Source of the DNA: Laburnicola sp. R22_1
Taxonomy: Eukaryota > Ascomycota > Dothideomycetes > Pleosporales > Didymosphaeriaceae
Assembly: GCA_014281115.1 (NCBI GenBank)
Contig: JACONQ010000015.1
Location: 1,860,001 to 1,924,000, forward strand
Reading direction: 5' to 3'
DNA: 64,000 bases
The number at the start of each line of letters is the position of its first letter. Within the stretch, counting starts at the first letter, position 1. The position numbers were made by a program, and so were the translations under genes. Positions 1 through 10,284 of this stretch are shown here, piece after piece. The notes beneath the pieces were generated by a model. It had not been told where the DNA came from. It saw nothing but the letters and a program-made list of their open reading frames with translations, and ran no database searches.

Positions 1-196
1 ATTCCCCGCATATTCCGTAGATCCTCCAGACGTTCCTAACGACCTAGCTCCTGCAAGTCATCAATATGTTGGAACCGAAACTACCGTGTGAACTGCATCA
101 GACGGACCTGTCCCAATTCCGAATAGGGTATCCAAACCATTGAGCGTCTCTAGTCCAACATTTCCTCAATCATTTTTCAACCCAATCACAGCAGCT

Positions 197-1560
197 ATGT
201 CAAAGACCATGAACTTCTCCATACCGCCCGCGCTACAACAGTACCTCAAAGAGCTAGACAAGTTCATCTCAGAGAAAATAGACCCACTCCAAAACAAGAA
301 CGACAACAACCGCTTCTTCGACCATCGCCGTTAGCATTCGCGAACCGACTGGGACAACGGCGGCTGCCCCGAAAAGATTGGGAAGACCTACTCCACGAAT
401 CGAGGAAACTAGCAGACGAAGCAGGCTTCTACCGATTATCCCTCCCGAAGCAATACGGTGGACGCAGCAACCAGGACGGCCGTGATACGGGAACATCTCG
501 CGAGCAAGGGATTGGGCTTATTCAACGACCTCCAGAACGAGCATTCCATGGTGGGAAATTTCCCGGATGCAGTCATGGTGATGAATTACGGCAACGAGCA
601 GCAGAAGGAAGAGTTGATCGGAGGGCGGCTTGCGGGCAAGGTTCGGATAACGTTCGGACTGACAGAGTCAAGTCATGGGTCGGACACGACGCATATGGCG
701 ACGAGAGGTCGGCCGGAGAAAAGGGGCAGAGTGGATGGGTGGCTGTTGAACGGGTGCAAGAAGTGGCAGACTGGCATGCATACTGCGACGCATTGTTTCA
801 TATTCGCTAGGACGGAAGGCTACAATGGCCAGGCGAAGGGTATCTCTTGTTTTGTTGTACCACGAGACACACCGGGCCTGAATGCCGACTCATACGAGTG
901 GTGAGTTTGAAGCCTGGAAGTGCTTCGTTTGCCGCCAACCTAACAAGCAATAGGACCCTCAATAGGCCCACGGACCATGCTACGGTATCAATAAAGGATG
1001 TCTGGGTCCCAAATAGCGCTGTCCTCGGACCCATCCACAATGGCCTCGGAGTAGCACAAGCCTTCGTGCACGAAAATCGTATTCGACAAGCTGCGTCGTC
1101 CTTAGGTGCTGCTGTGTACTGTGTAAAGCAGTCAGTCCGGCATGCGAACGAGAGAGCTCCATTTGGGAAACCTCTATCGCACAATCAGGCCATACAGTTT
1201 CCCTTAGTAGAACTTGCAACTCAGTGCGAAATGTTGAGACAGCTAATCCGAAAAACGGCGGTGGAAATGGACTCAATGCCGCACGTAGAGGTCGAGAAGA
1301 GGATAGGTGATAAAGTGAGTATGTGCAACTACTGGGCGAACAGACTATGTTGCGAGGCGGCCGATCGCGCAATACAGGTCCAAGGTGGTAACGGGTATTC
1401 GAGGCATTATCCTTTCGAGCATATATGGAGGCACCATAGAAGGTACAGGATCACCGAGGGGAGTGAGGAGATCCAGATGCGCAAGATTGCAGCGTATTTG
1501 TTCGGTTTTGGCGGTAGGAAGAGCCTGGTAGATGCGACTTTGAAGGAGACGAAACTGTAG
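197..1560 (+). pseudogene. Acyl-CoA dehydrogenase, disrupted copy
   Basis: The translation matches the acyl-CoA dehydrogenase family (FAD-dependent alpha,beta-desaturation of acyl-CoA, in mitochondria or peroxisomes), of the subtype with the N-terminal pattern FFDHRR..ARTDW and the C-terminal pattern RYRITEGSEEIQ. Visible landmarks are IREHLASKGLGLFNDLQNEH, FGLTESSHGSD (substrate/FAD loop) and QVQGGNGYSRHYPFEHIWR. An intron at 901-953 (GTGAGT..TAG) restores the frame within a Trp codon. The 5' third is broken. A TAG stop lies at 332-334 where the family has Glu. One base appears missing after the C run at 367-370. A further frame change lies near 463-475, between GGRSN and AVIREHL. Homology continues across all three, so introns do not explain them. 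The presumed start is the ATG at 197. It is either a decaying gene or a poorly sequenced one, and the rest of the frame is clean. Confidence 0.72.
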
Positions 1561-1618
1561 AACCACCATTGAATACATCCATTGGACGATTTGATTCTTC
1601 ATGCGCGTTCTCTTTCGT

Positions 1619-2035
1619 TCAGCTTATCCGTCCTAAGAGCGACTTTAACCAACGACGAAGCAATCTGTTCAGCCCAGGCATAGCATCTCTTTCCAAAATA
1701 ACAGGCAGTAGTACCACGACAAGCAGGAACCAGGTCCCAAACACGGCAATCCAGAGGAACGTATTCTTCAAAGATAGCCCACCTTTCTTCGCATGAGGCA
1801 ACTCAGGTAGCGGCTTGAACGACAGGCTCTTGAACTCGACAAAACGCATACGGTCCGTGCCAGGGGGTGGTGGAAGCGGTTTGGCAACATTGCTCAATGG
1901 AAGTGGTCTTCGCCGGCGGATCAGGTTTGAGGCATCTGATAAATTGAGCGCAGCGTCTTTAGGTGGAACGGGTGGAGGGTCGTATAATTCCCTCTTATTA
2001 TCATCCTCTTGAGCCTCAGGTATTGTTTTCGACAT
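1619..2035 (-). CDS. Small proline-rich single-pass membrane protein
   Basis: A single-exon gene of 138 aa that I do not recognise. The first 80 residues are hydrophilic and proline-rich (PPPVPPK, LPPPPGTD). A strongly hydrophobic helix follows at about residues 92-112 (WIAVFGTWFLLVVVLLPVIL), and then a basic tail rich in Arg, Lys and Leu. This is the layout of a type II or tail-proximal membrane anchor with a cytosolic N-terminal part. It converges on the acyl-CoA dehydrogenase with only about 60 bp between stop codons. The start ATG at 2035 is the first in frame. No function can be assigned. Confidence 0.7.
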   Translation of the reverse strand: MSKTIPEAQEDDNKRELYDPPPVPPKDAALNLSDASNLIRRRRPLPLSNVAKPLPPPPGTDRMRFVEFKSLSFKPLPELPHAKKGGLSLKNTFLWIAVFGTWFLLVVVLLPVILERDAMPGLNRLLRRWLKSLLGRIS

Positions 2036-2569
2036 GTTGGGTGTGGGGATGAGGAGCGAGAAGTGTGTCAGCTCCTTTGCTCACCGGAGGAACACTACTC
2101 CTCAATGGGTTAGCCTTGCACATCCTGTCTTCTTGTGTACCTAAGTAGTTTCGAATTACTTATAAATGTGGGAGGATTCCTATAGACTAGAGTTATGCTT
2201 AAATTGGATTCAAGATGTTCGACTTCCGAGATATATCATACCTTGTTAATGACATATCTTAAGTTTTTCAAGGGGTCTAAACACAGAGATGTAAGGTATC
2301 ACGTATGTTGCGTGCCATTTGCGAGGCTCGCTCTTGGACGATCAATGCACCTAGAACCTGCCCTTTGCATACACTCGTGAGCAGACAAGGATGCATATCG
2401 CCCGTAGATGTGCCTGCGCTAACGCGAACTGCTCAGGTGGTTCTCTAGTCACGTTGCAAACGTTACGAGGTCGGACTAGACCGAGTCAACCGGAAAGAAG
2501 ACATGTAGATATCATGAATGGTCTTTCTTTGTAGAGATTAACCATCTGTGTAATGTCTGGAGGCTCCCA
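2036..2569. other. Gene-free stretch
   Basis: This is the upstream region of the small membrane protein and the 3' flank of the WD40 gene. I see no convincing reading frame, RNA gene or repeat. Confidence 0.6.
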
Positions 2570-3849
2570 TCATTCGCTGTCTCCCATCAGCTCCGCCAGC
2601 TCAGCCTCCTCCTCTGCTGTCATCACGCCTTCTTTCTTCTCCTCCACTTTCTCCTCCACCTTCCCTTCCCTCTCCTGCTCTGCCGCCTTGATTGCCTCAG
2701 CCAGATCCTTCGCCTTCAAACTCCATGTCCTCACCGTCCCATCGATGCTCACACTAGCAACTTTCTGCCCTGGTAGCAACAGTAGCGCTGTGACCTCTTC
2801 AAAGTGCCCCGAGAACACATGATGGAGCTTTCCACTACCCTTCTCCCAGACGCGTACTTCCTCGTCCCTGCAAGCTGTTATGACCCATCCGCCATCTTCG
2901 TCAACCGCGACGTCGCGCACATAATCGGGGTGTTCGAACCGCGAATCCTCGTCCCAGTTCCGGGACCTGGAGAGACATTTCGCACTCTTGTCGGCGGACG
3001 CGGTCCACAAGTCGCCGTCGGAATCGAAGTGGATGGCGTCGACGCTCGTCTCATGCGCTAGAATCGGCAACGGCGCATCTTGAAGCTCAGCAGCGGCGCC
3101 AATGCCAATCTTCCACCCCCGGATCTCCCGATCACTTCCCGCGCTGAAAATCACTACAAAGTCCTTGGTCGGTTCATACTCAGCCGGATCCAACGCAAGC
3201 GCCAGTATACCGCGTGTATGTCCCTTGAGGGTGTGCAGTTTGGCCCCACTCGCTGCGTCCCAGACAATGATAGTCGCGTCCGCCGATCCAGAGACCATGA
3301 TTTCCTTGCCCTGCAGCCAAAACACCAACACGGCCTTCACAAAGTCACTGTGGCCTTGGAATCGCCGTCCCGGCTTCCTCGTCTTGCTGTCCCACGACCA
3401 AACCGTCTTATCCCAGCAACCCGCATATATTGTATCCGACTTCGACGAAACAACGACCGAGGTAAGCGGTGCAAGAGCCCCGGTAAACGTAGCGACGACA
3501 TCACCGGTCTGTTCGGGAAAATTTAGCAGCTGCTTCGTGGTGATGCAATCCGAGGGGCGGGCTGGTAGAACTTAGGAAGGGTATCTGACCGACTTCAGGC
3601 TTAATCCTCTTTATGGTGCCCGCCGCTTCCGCGATGTAAATCTGCGCCTGGTCATGCGGGTCTGCAGCGACGGCGAGGATCTTGGAGGGGAGCTTGACGG
3701 GGTTGCCTTTCGTGTTTTTTGACTTGGAGGCTTTGCGCGCGTACTCGCTGAGGGCCGAGCTAGATTGTCCTGTTAGCTGTGTTTCGTTGTGTGTAGTTTT
3801 GAACTCACTCGGTCTGGAAGAAATCGCCTGGATCGGTTGAACGCGACAT
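2570..3849 (-). CDS. WD40 repeat protein
   Basis: Three exons (3849-3809, 3759-3594, 3508-2570) give 381 aa with lengths summing to whole codons. Intron 1 is GTGAGT..CTAG. Intron 2 has an unusual GTCGGT donor and a CAG acceptor; it is supported because it joins KRIKPE to TGDVVATFTG, as expected for a propeller blade. WD/GH signatures are spread over most of the chain: YAGCWDKTVWSWD, GHSDFVKA, VSGSADATIIVWD, LKGHTRGI, ASADKSAKC, VITACRDEEVRVWE, FSGHFEEVTALL and VSIDGTVRTWS. This indicates a seven-bladed propeller followed by an acidic Glu/Lys-rich tail (about the last 50 residues). Such proteins are interaction platforms. The exact complex is not recognised, and a nuclear or ribosome-biogenesis role would be a guess. 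Confidence 0.85.
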
Positions 3850-4370
3850 GTTTGGCGTTGTGTGGAGAAAGAGAGTAAACAGCCCAAGATTTAAGGGATT
3901 TAACCCCACCATTGCCCCTCCCCACACGTCAGCGCCAACATCACCAACAGCACTTCACACAACATCGCTACTGTCACAAGATTAAATCCAATACCTATAT
4001 TGCACAAACCCTAATCATATTATTAGCAATGTCGACTAAGAATTTTGATATATCCACAACGCCGAAGATGAAATCGTCAAACCAAGACATCGTCATTTCT
4101 ATCCAGAGCAACAGCGTTCCTCTTGTCAAGTCTCGTACCCAAAAATTCATAAATCATAAAGCATCGCTAGAGTGAGGCGCTATCCAAAGCACCCGACATA
4201 ACACTCAGGATATCTTCTAAATGACGGTCCGTACGCCCACGTAGCTATTGGCTGATCGCCCATTATGCGCCGGAACCCCGTCTCCAATGCGGTCGTAAGT
4301 CATGACTGTACAATGCGTATCCAAATACATGCCCCAAGAAGACATGTTAATCACAGGCAAAGCGCAACGG
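3850..4370. other. Gene-free stretch between WD40 gene and byr4
   Basis: It contains the WD40 promoter and the byr4 3' flank. A 48-codon open frame at 4029-4175 exists but has no recognisable content and I do not call it a gene. Confidence 0.55.
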
Positions 4371-7019
4371 CTATCGCCATTGCGCTTCTGATGCGCTCGT
4401 GGCGAAATTTCGTATCGCCCATCTCCAGCCATCTCTATGCTCTCCATTGTCGCGCATGCTGCCGACCCACTGTTCTGTTTTGCTGCGCCAAATGGCTTCT
4501 TCTTCTCGCTGTCTTCGAATAAAGCTGGGCCCGAGGTCAAACTCTTCTCCAACGAAAGAAGGGTCTTCAACGCTAGGGGTGCCGGTACCGCCGCCACCAT
4601 TCCCAGCACCGCTCTCATTGTCTTTCAGATCATCAAGGCCAGCAAAAGGATCATCTTCATCATCCATATCGACAGATGGAGAGCGAGGACTATCCGATAC
4701 ACGAGGCGCTTTCAGCCAGGTCATCTTGACAGGATCGAAGACCATGCGACCTTCGTACTGAACGCCCCGAGGCATGGTCTTCTGAGAGATCAGTGCTGGG
4801 CGTGGCGGCGAGGGTACCGGGCGTGAAGCTACTTTCACGGCACGTGATGAAACATTTCGCTGTTGAATTTGCGATAATGCCGTGTGTGATATCGAATGCG
4901 ATCGCTCATGCATATGCCCGAATGGGTGATTTGGTGGCGCAAAGGTGGGTGTGCTCACTGTTGTAAGATCTAATGTAGCCGAGGAACCATTGGGATGGGT
5001 AAAGGGAGCGAGGGCTTCCTCGTTTCCTTCCCAACGTTGTAGAGTTGGATTGTAAATCATGCCTTTCTCAGCTAGAATATATTAGCGTGCAATTGCAAAA
5101 CCAATGAGTATAGACTTACTCTTCGCGTATGGTTCAAACAAGCCGCGGATGAGTTGTGGCTTGTGTCCCGAATGCCTCTTCCTCTGAGCAGTTGGACTAG
5201 TATGTGGGCTCTTAGCCGCTACATGAACTTTCCAGTTGATCTGTGTCGGTGCAATTGGCCCGTCAGCTCGTGCTTTAATGCTAGCCAGACGCTGCTCGCG
5301 CGCATTGCGACTTGCTGCAGTGTCTCGAGCGAATCGCGGAGTACTGTCCGTCTTCGTCGGACTACGTGGAGTTTGTGGAATGGGTGTGGCCATGCGATCA
5401 GGCATAGGGAGCCGAGAATTGCTTGGCTGTTGACGCAACGTCTTGTTACTAGCAACATTCCGTGGTACCTTTTCGAACTGCTTCTCTTTCGTAGCAGAAG
5501 TCGGCAAATCATCAAACACTTCGAGTTCGGTGCCATCCCCAAAGTTCCGCTTGCGTCCCTTGGGGAGCGTTATCTTCTGAGGATGACGTGCTAGGGCTGA
5601 CGGGGTCTGCTCCTTTCGCATGCCGTTTCGACTGGGCGTGTCTATGGGAGTGGCCGTTGACATGCGTGAAAATGGCCTCATAGATGGGGATTGAGGCCGA
5701 CGTGGGTCCGAATCTCTTCGCAGATGGGTGTGCGATGAGGTTTTGACCATGGCATGGTGAGACTGGGAACTCGAATTGCCTGCTGGCAGGAACGGAACAG
5801 AAGATCGTGCAGGATGGTTGTTGCGTAGCAGAGGCGCAGAACGTTTTGCTCGGAGGAACTGCGCGCTAGTAGTCGTAGGCATTGGTCGGCTATTCCCAGG
5901 TTGCGGAGCACCTGACTCGTAGACAGGCGTCAAGCGTGAGCGGCTGTTCATTGAGAGAGGCCTCGGTATCTTCGACATGGAGGGCTTTTCGGGTTTGTCC
6001 GTGAATGTCAACGTTGTGGCAGGTCGGGCAGCAGGGGGCACAACAGTCTTCGATTGCGGCTTCTTCACGACGACATTGCGATTCAAGGTAAGCTTCTTCT
6101 GATCAAGAACTTCTCCACCGCCAAAGTCCAGACCGTCGAGGAAGTCATCTTCGCCTTCCACGCCTTTGAGTTTGGGTGCAGGTACGGGCGTGGGGGCGGG
6201 CTCGCTCTCAAATGGCGAGGGCGAATTCCACGATGGGGCGGGAGATGGTGCGAAGTTGATAGGAGGTGCCAGCGTAGGCGCCGAGGTGGTTGGGGCCGAA
6301 GTGGGTGGGGGCTCACGTTTTTGGAGAGTAAATAGAGGGGAGGCATCAGGTGTGGGCAGCTGGTTTTGCTTGAGCTTTTCCAGGCGAGCATTGAAGTCAA
6401 GCGGCTCGCTCGGCAACACCAGGCCGTTGAGATCGTCGTCTTCGCTCTCGACCGTCATGCAGCTGCCCATGCTGGGGCTCATGGCGGATACGGAGGAGCT
6501 GCGGGCCCCACGGCCGTCGCGCCGCGTGCCCGCAAAGCGGATGCCCAAGCTGCCTTCGCCCCAATCGTCGAAGTCGTCGTTGTCCTCGGCCGGCGTGCGC
6601 GGCGTGCGTGCCTTCATCTTCAGTGCTGCGCCTGGATCCGTTGGGAGCTCCAGATCGTTGCCCCAGTCGTCGTCGACAGCAATTTTGCGATGCGACTTCT
6701 TCCTCCCCAGTCGTTTGATGGCGCCTCCGAGGAGCGCCGACGAGGGTACGCTGGTTGGTATCGGGATGCCGGCCTGTTTCGCGGAAGAGATGGCGTTCAT
6801 GGTGGAGTGTTCGTCGTTGGGTGTGAGTAGGACCTGCCAGTCGTCGTCGCCCGTGTTGGATTCCGACCGAACTGACACGCGAGACGACGTGGACTGGATC
6901 GTAGACATGGAGTGCGTGAACAGGTCGCCGGAGCCGTCGAAGTCGCCGTCGTCGTCCCAATTTTCGACAGAGGATGCCATTGAGGCCATGCGCTGGGCGA
7001 AGGAGCCCTTCGCAGCCAT
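4371..7019 (-). CDS. byr4: Byr4-type cytokinesis regulator (GAP scaffold)
   Basis: Two exons (7019-5120 and 5071-4371, intron GTAAGT..CTAG, 48 bp) encode 866 aa. In fission yeast, Byr4 with Cdc16 forms the two-component GAP for the Spg1 GTPase that restrains septation at the spindle pole body. Filamentous fungi keep a longer homologue. The N-terminus has the family pattern of a short basic start, a VENWDDDGDF acidic-aromatic motif near residue 20, and a conserved block ending in SALLGGAIKRLGRKK near residues 95-110. The middle is long, Ser/Pro-rich and disordered. The C-terminal part has the conserved YAKTEKGMIYNPTLQRWEGN and GRMVFDPVKMTWLK blocks followed by DDPFAGLDDL. The intron falls just before the first of these. 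It is transcribed away from xrcc4 across a shared upstream region. Confidence 0.8.
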
Positions 7020-7697
7020 GGCGGTTGGTTTGCGGGTGATTTGTGTGCGGTGTGGGAGTTGCGATGCAGGTTGCGATGGCTGGGGAGTGGGGAGTCGCAG
7101 ACCCTGTTACCGAGCGACTTGGCGGCAGCTGCGACGAAGCGGTCAGGAAGGCGCGCCCGGGGCAGCGCCTGCCCAATGCGTAACGCGTCGCGTGAACGTT
7201 CACCCACCCATGCAGGAACACCTCCAACGGCCGGTCCTATATGCGACCCGTCTGTATGCGCGTCTACATAGGTACATATGTAATCAATCAAAGCAGCGGC
7301 CGATTAGGAGACCGTGGCCTGTTCCGCCAACCCTGACACTGGACAGCCAGCTTCGTTGTGCCTGGCAGGCAACAGCAGCAGCTCGCCTAACCTTCTTCCC
7401 GTGACATAGTCACATAGCTATAAACTTCCAAGGTCGCCGTCGTCCGACTGTTCCAATACATCCACACGGCGCCTGAAACCGCCGCGCTCAGCCCGCCGCT
7501 GCCGCCCTTTCCAAGGTTCGCGCTCCCTCTCTGCCCCGTGCAACACTACAAGCATCACCCCAACTCCACCCAAGGCTCTGTATCAGACCGTGACTTCACG
7601 CGCCACGGCGTCATTAGCCACGGACCGGCTATCTCGCCTGTGACGGCGGCTTTCGGGGCTTGCAACTTGCTTCCCGTGGCTCGAGCACTACTATACG
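7020..7697. promoter_or_regulatory. Divergent intergenic region byr4 / xrcc4
   Basis: About 680 bp separate two genes transcribed outward, so it must contain both promoters. The sequence is GC-rich with short pyrimidine tracts before the xrcc4 start. No specific factor site is claimed. Confidence 0.5.
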
Positions 7698-9161
7698 ATG
7701 CGGGGCCGCTATATCGTGCCCGTCGAACCCGGCGGCGGCGGCGGCGAGGTCGTCGTGGTGGAGGTGCAGCAGGAGGGGTCGCGCCCGCTAGACGTGCGGC
7801 TTGTCGGCTGCGAAGGGGAGAGCCCTTACGTTACGAAGAGTAAGATGGTCGTATATTGATGTCATTTCGTTCCTTGTTTGACGCGTTCATATAGTAACTC
7901 ATGGCAACATCTCACATCTGAAGCACAAGTTCAAGGGCACGCCTGAGGAGTGGGAAGAGCTCCTGTCTCACTTCCTATTGCAAAAACAGCCTGAAGGTGT
8001 GAGCACCCGTCTCTTGGAGAATGTGCGCATGGTGTACTCGCTCAAGGGCGATAAGCTCGAGATCACTATCCAGCAAGACGTCAAGGGAATCAAGGTAAGT
8101 CAGGACTATCCTGGTACCCATCGGGTGTGACGCACACCCGGCTTCCGGACCGGACTAACGTGGACAGGTGAATCTGGGGGAGATTGTGCTTCCCAAAGAT
8201 GACGAGTTCGAGTACGTGAAGCCTGTCGATCCTCATTCTACTCGATAGAGATTGCTTGTATCCACCAGATCAGGCTGTGACGCACAGCAAACGCCATGCA
8301 TATCTCGACATTTCTTACAGCGTTTGGGAGAATGGTGCTAATGTTGGCTCGTGCATTGTAGATTCAACCCGTTCGAGTGGGCACAAGCATCAGCACAGGC
8401 GCACAAGCGTACTCTACAAGAGCTAGCAGAGTCGAAGACCCAAGCAAACAGTGAACAGGATACTATAGCGAAGTTGAACGCACAGCTTGACGACTTCATC
8501 AAGACCAAGAATGAGACGGAAACCGCCATGCTACAGCAGTTCATGGAGCTGCTCAACGAGAAGAAGCGAAAGATCAGGGATCAAAACCGGCTACTAGCCA
8601 CTGCAAAGGTTGATAAAGACAGCGGTAAGATGCTTACATGGTTAATGGACATGGAGCTATCCTGATATAATTGGTGTAGCCGCAGCTGTACAGTCCACCA
8701 GAGAAGACACGAAGCCGCGCAAGGCAGGCGCGTCTCGTACATCAAAACGAAAGGCTAAAATCCGAGAGCCAGAGCCAGAGCCAGAGCCAGAGCCCGCGCC
8801 TGAACAGCTCTCTGATGCCGACCAGATGGAGATTGACCAGGCCAAAGCGGAAGAGCAAGAGGAAGGTTCAAGTGGAGCAGCCACTCCAGAGCGCGCCTCA
8901 GATACCGAAACCGAAGACGAAGACGACACGATCAGCAAGGCTCCGGTTTCCTCAGCATACGCAACGCGAGGGAAGTCGTCACAAACAACTCGCTCGCAGT
9001 CGGCGACAGTGCAGTCTTCGAAGAGTACTCTCGCACCTGATGAGGATCCCGGACTGCCGCCGCCGCGACGCGAGCTGCCATTTGGGCGTAACAAAGCCGC
9101 CGCGCCGCAGCCGTCATTGCCTGTCGGAGATGACGATGAGACCGAGGACGAAGAATTATAG
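7698..9161 (+). CDS. XRCC4/Lif1-like non-homologous end-joining factor
   Basis: Five exons (7698-7839, 7895-8094, 8168-8211, 8362-8624, 8680-9161) sum to 376 aa, and every junction keeps frame. XRCC4 (Lif1 in yeast) dimerises and holds DNA ligase IV during non-homologous end joining in the nucleus. The N-terminal part (to about residue 125) fits the XRCC4 head, with ISHLKHKFKGTPEEWEELL and the strand-rich VRMVYSLKGDKLEITIQQD. The FNPFEWAQ motif opens a long coiled coil (about 135-208) that ends in FMELLNEKKRKIRDQNRLL, a clear XRCC4 signature at the ligase-binding end. The tail is disordered and acidic, with an EPEPEPEPEP run coded by a hexanucleotide repeat, and has several Ser/Thr-rich stretches. 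The neighbouring genes share no pathway with it. Confidence 0.85.
8766..8794 (+). repeat. GAGCCA hexanucleotide microsatellite in xrcc4 exon 5
   Basis: Nearly five perfect copies of GAGCCA encode alternating Glu-Pro in the disordered tail. Because the unit is 6 bp, length changes would not shift the frame. Confidence 0.9.
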
Positions 9162-10284
9162 GGCTACTTGGGCGATGCATACGTCATATGGCTGGCTGTC
9201 CTATAACAAGTCGAGTTGGAGCAAAGGTTGGTATCCCGACAGACGTGCTCGTCTAACGAGAGGTATTGGTATAGCTGTAACATGTCTTTCAAGACAGGCG
9301 CAGGACAAAAGTTTTGAGTACAGGCGGCCTTGGTGTTGTTCACCCTAGGGTAACACAGTAGGCAGAGTTTTGTCCTAGTACTGTAGCAGCCTTGGAAAAT
9401 ACAGCAACACGTGCGTTGCAATAGCTCGATTTGCAGCGGCGACGGAGCATCCGAATCAATTGCTGTGAATGTGGCCCTGGTGGCGATGTGACTTGGGCCG
9501 TGATGCAATCGACGAGGGACGAGACGAGGCGACCGGGGGCCTGGGTAGATCACTGCGGATGCGGGTCGGCGTGGGATGTTGGGGTGCCTGGCTAAAGGTA
9601 GCGACGACGCGCACCGCGCTGCGCGGAAGAGGACAACGACATGCATCCACACCAGGATATCGCAGCGCATACGGTGGGATGCAGCTTGAGGCGCCGGGCA
9701 GCGCCCGCGGATGCAGGCAGCGCGACCAGACAGCTGAATCTGGCCGATGCGACGGCCAATCACAGTAGAACTAGCAGCGGATACCTGCGCCAAGCCATAA
9801 TCATGTCCGTCTTCATCGTCACCGGGCTGCTGGCACCCTCGCCGTCGTGTGTCCTCTGTGCCCGTCACCTGTACCCGTCACCGCGCCGGCTCCGTCGAAC
9901 TCGAGCGTCTCGGAATGGTCGCCTGCTCGGCCCCGAATCACCTTTTGCGGGCCAGAGGCTGAGGTCGCACTGCCGCCCCGACAACTACTCGGTGTGTGTG
10001 TGCCGGGCGCTTCATGCGATTGCCATGCTAATTGTCACTATTCAGACTCTTATTGTCCTCTCCACCGCCTGTCACCGCGACGGCTGTCACCTTCCTTCAC
10101 CCTCCAAACCCCGCCCATAGTCGAGACCCCCGCCCGCGCACACAACCAACTTCATGTCCTCCCACTTGCTGCGCATTGCCCACTATACCGACCCCAACCA
10201 TTGCTAGGCAACCCTCTCCAGCTCTGATACAGCACCTCCAGGGCCGCCTACACTCTCATCTGCGCCCGCGCCCGCGCACTCGCC
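9162..10284. other. Gene-free stretch
   Basis: About 1.1 kb between two plus-strand genes. Several long open frames on both strands lack recognisable domains and appear to be chance frames in GC-rich DNA. The last 150 bp are C-rich and pyrimidine-rich, typical of a fungal promoter/5' UTR. Confidence 0.55.

Noticed and set aside
6166..7404. A 412-codon plus-strand frame over byr4
   Set aside because: It is antisense to the well-supported Byr4 exon and caused by its Ser/Pro/Thr-rich codons.
9164..9868. A 234-codon minus-strand frame downstream of xrcc4
   Set aside because: No domain, many Cys and His in no pattern, and it competes with overlapping plus-strand frames.
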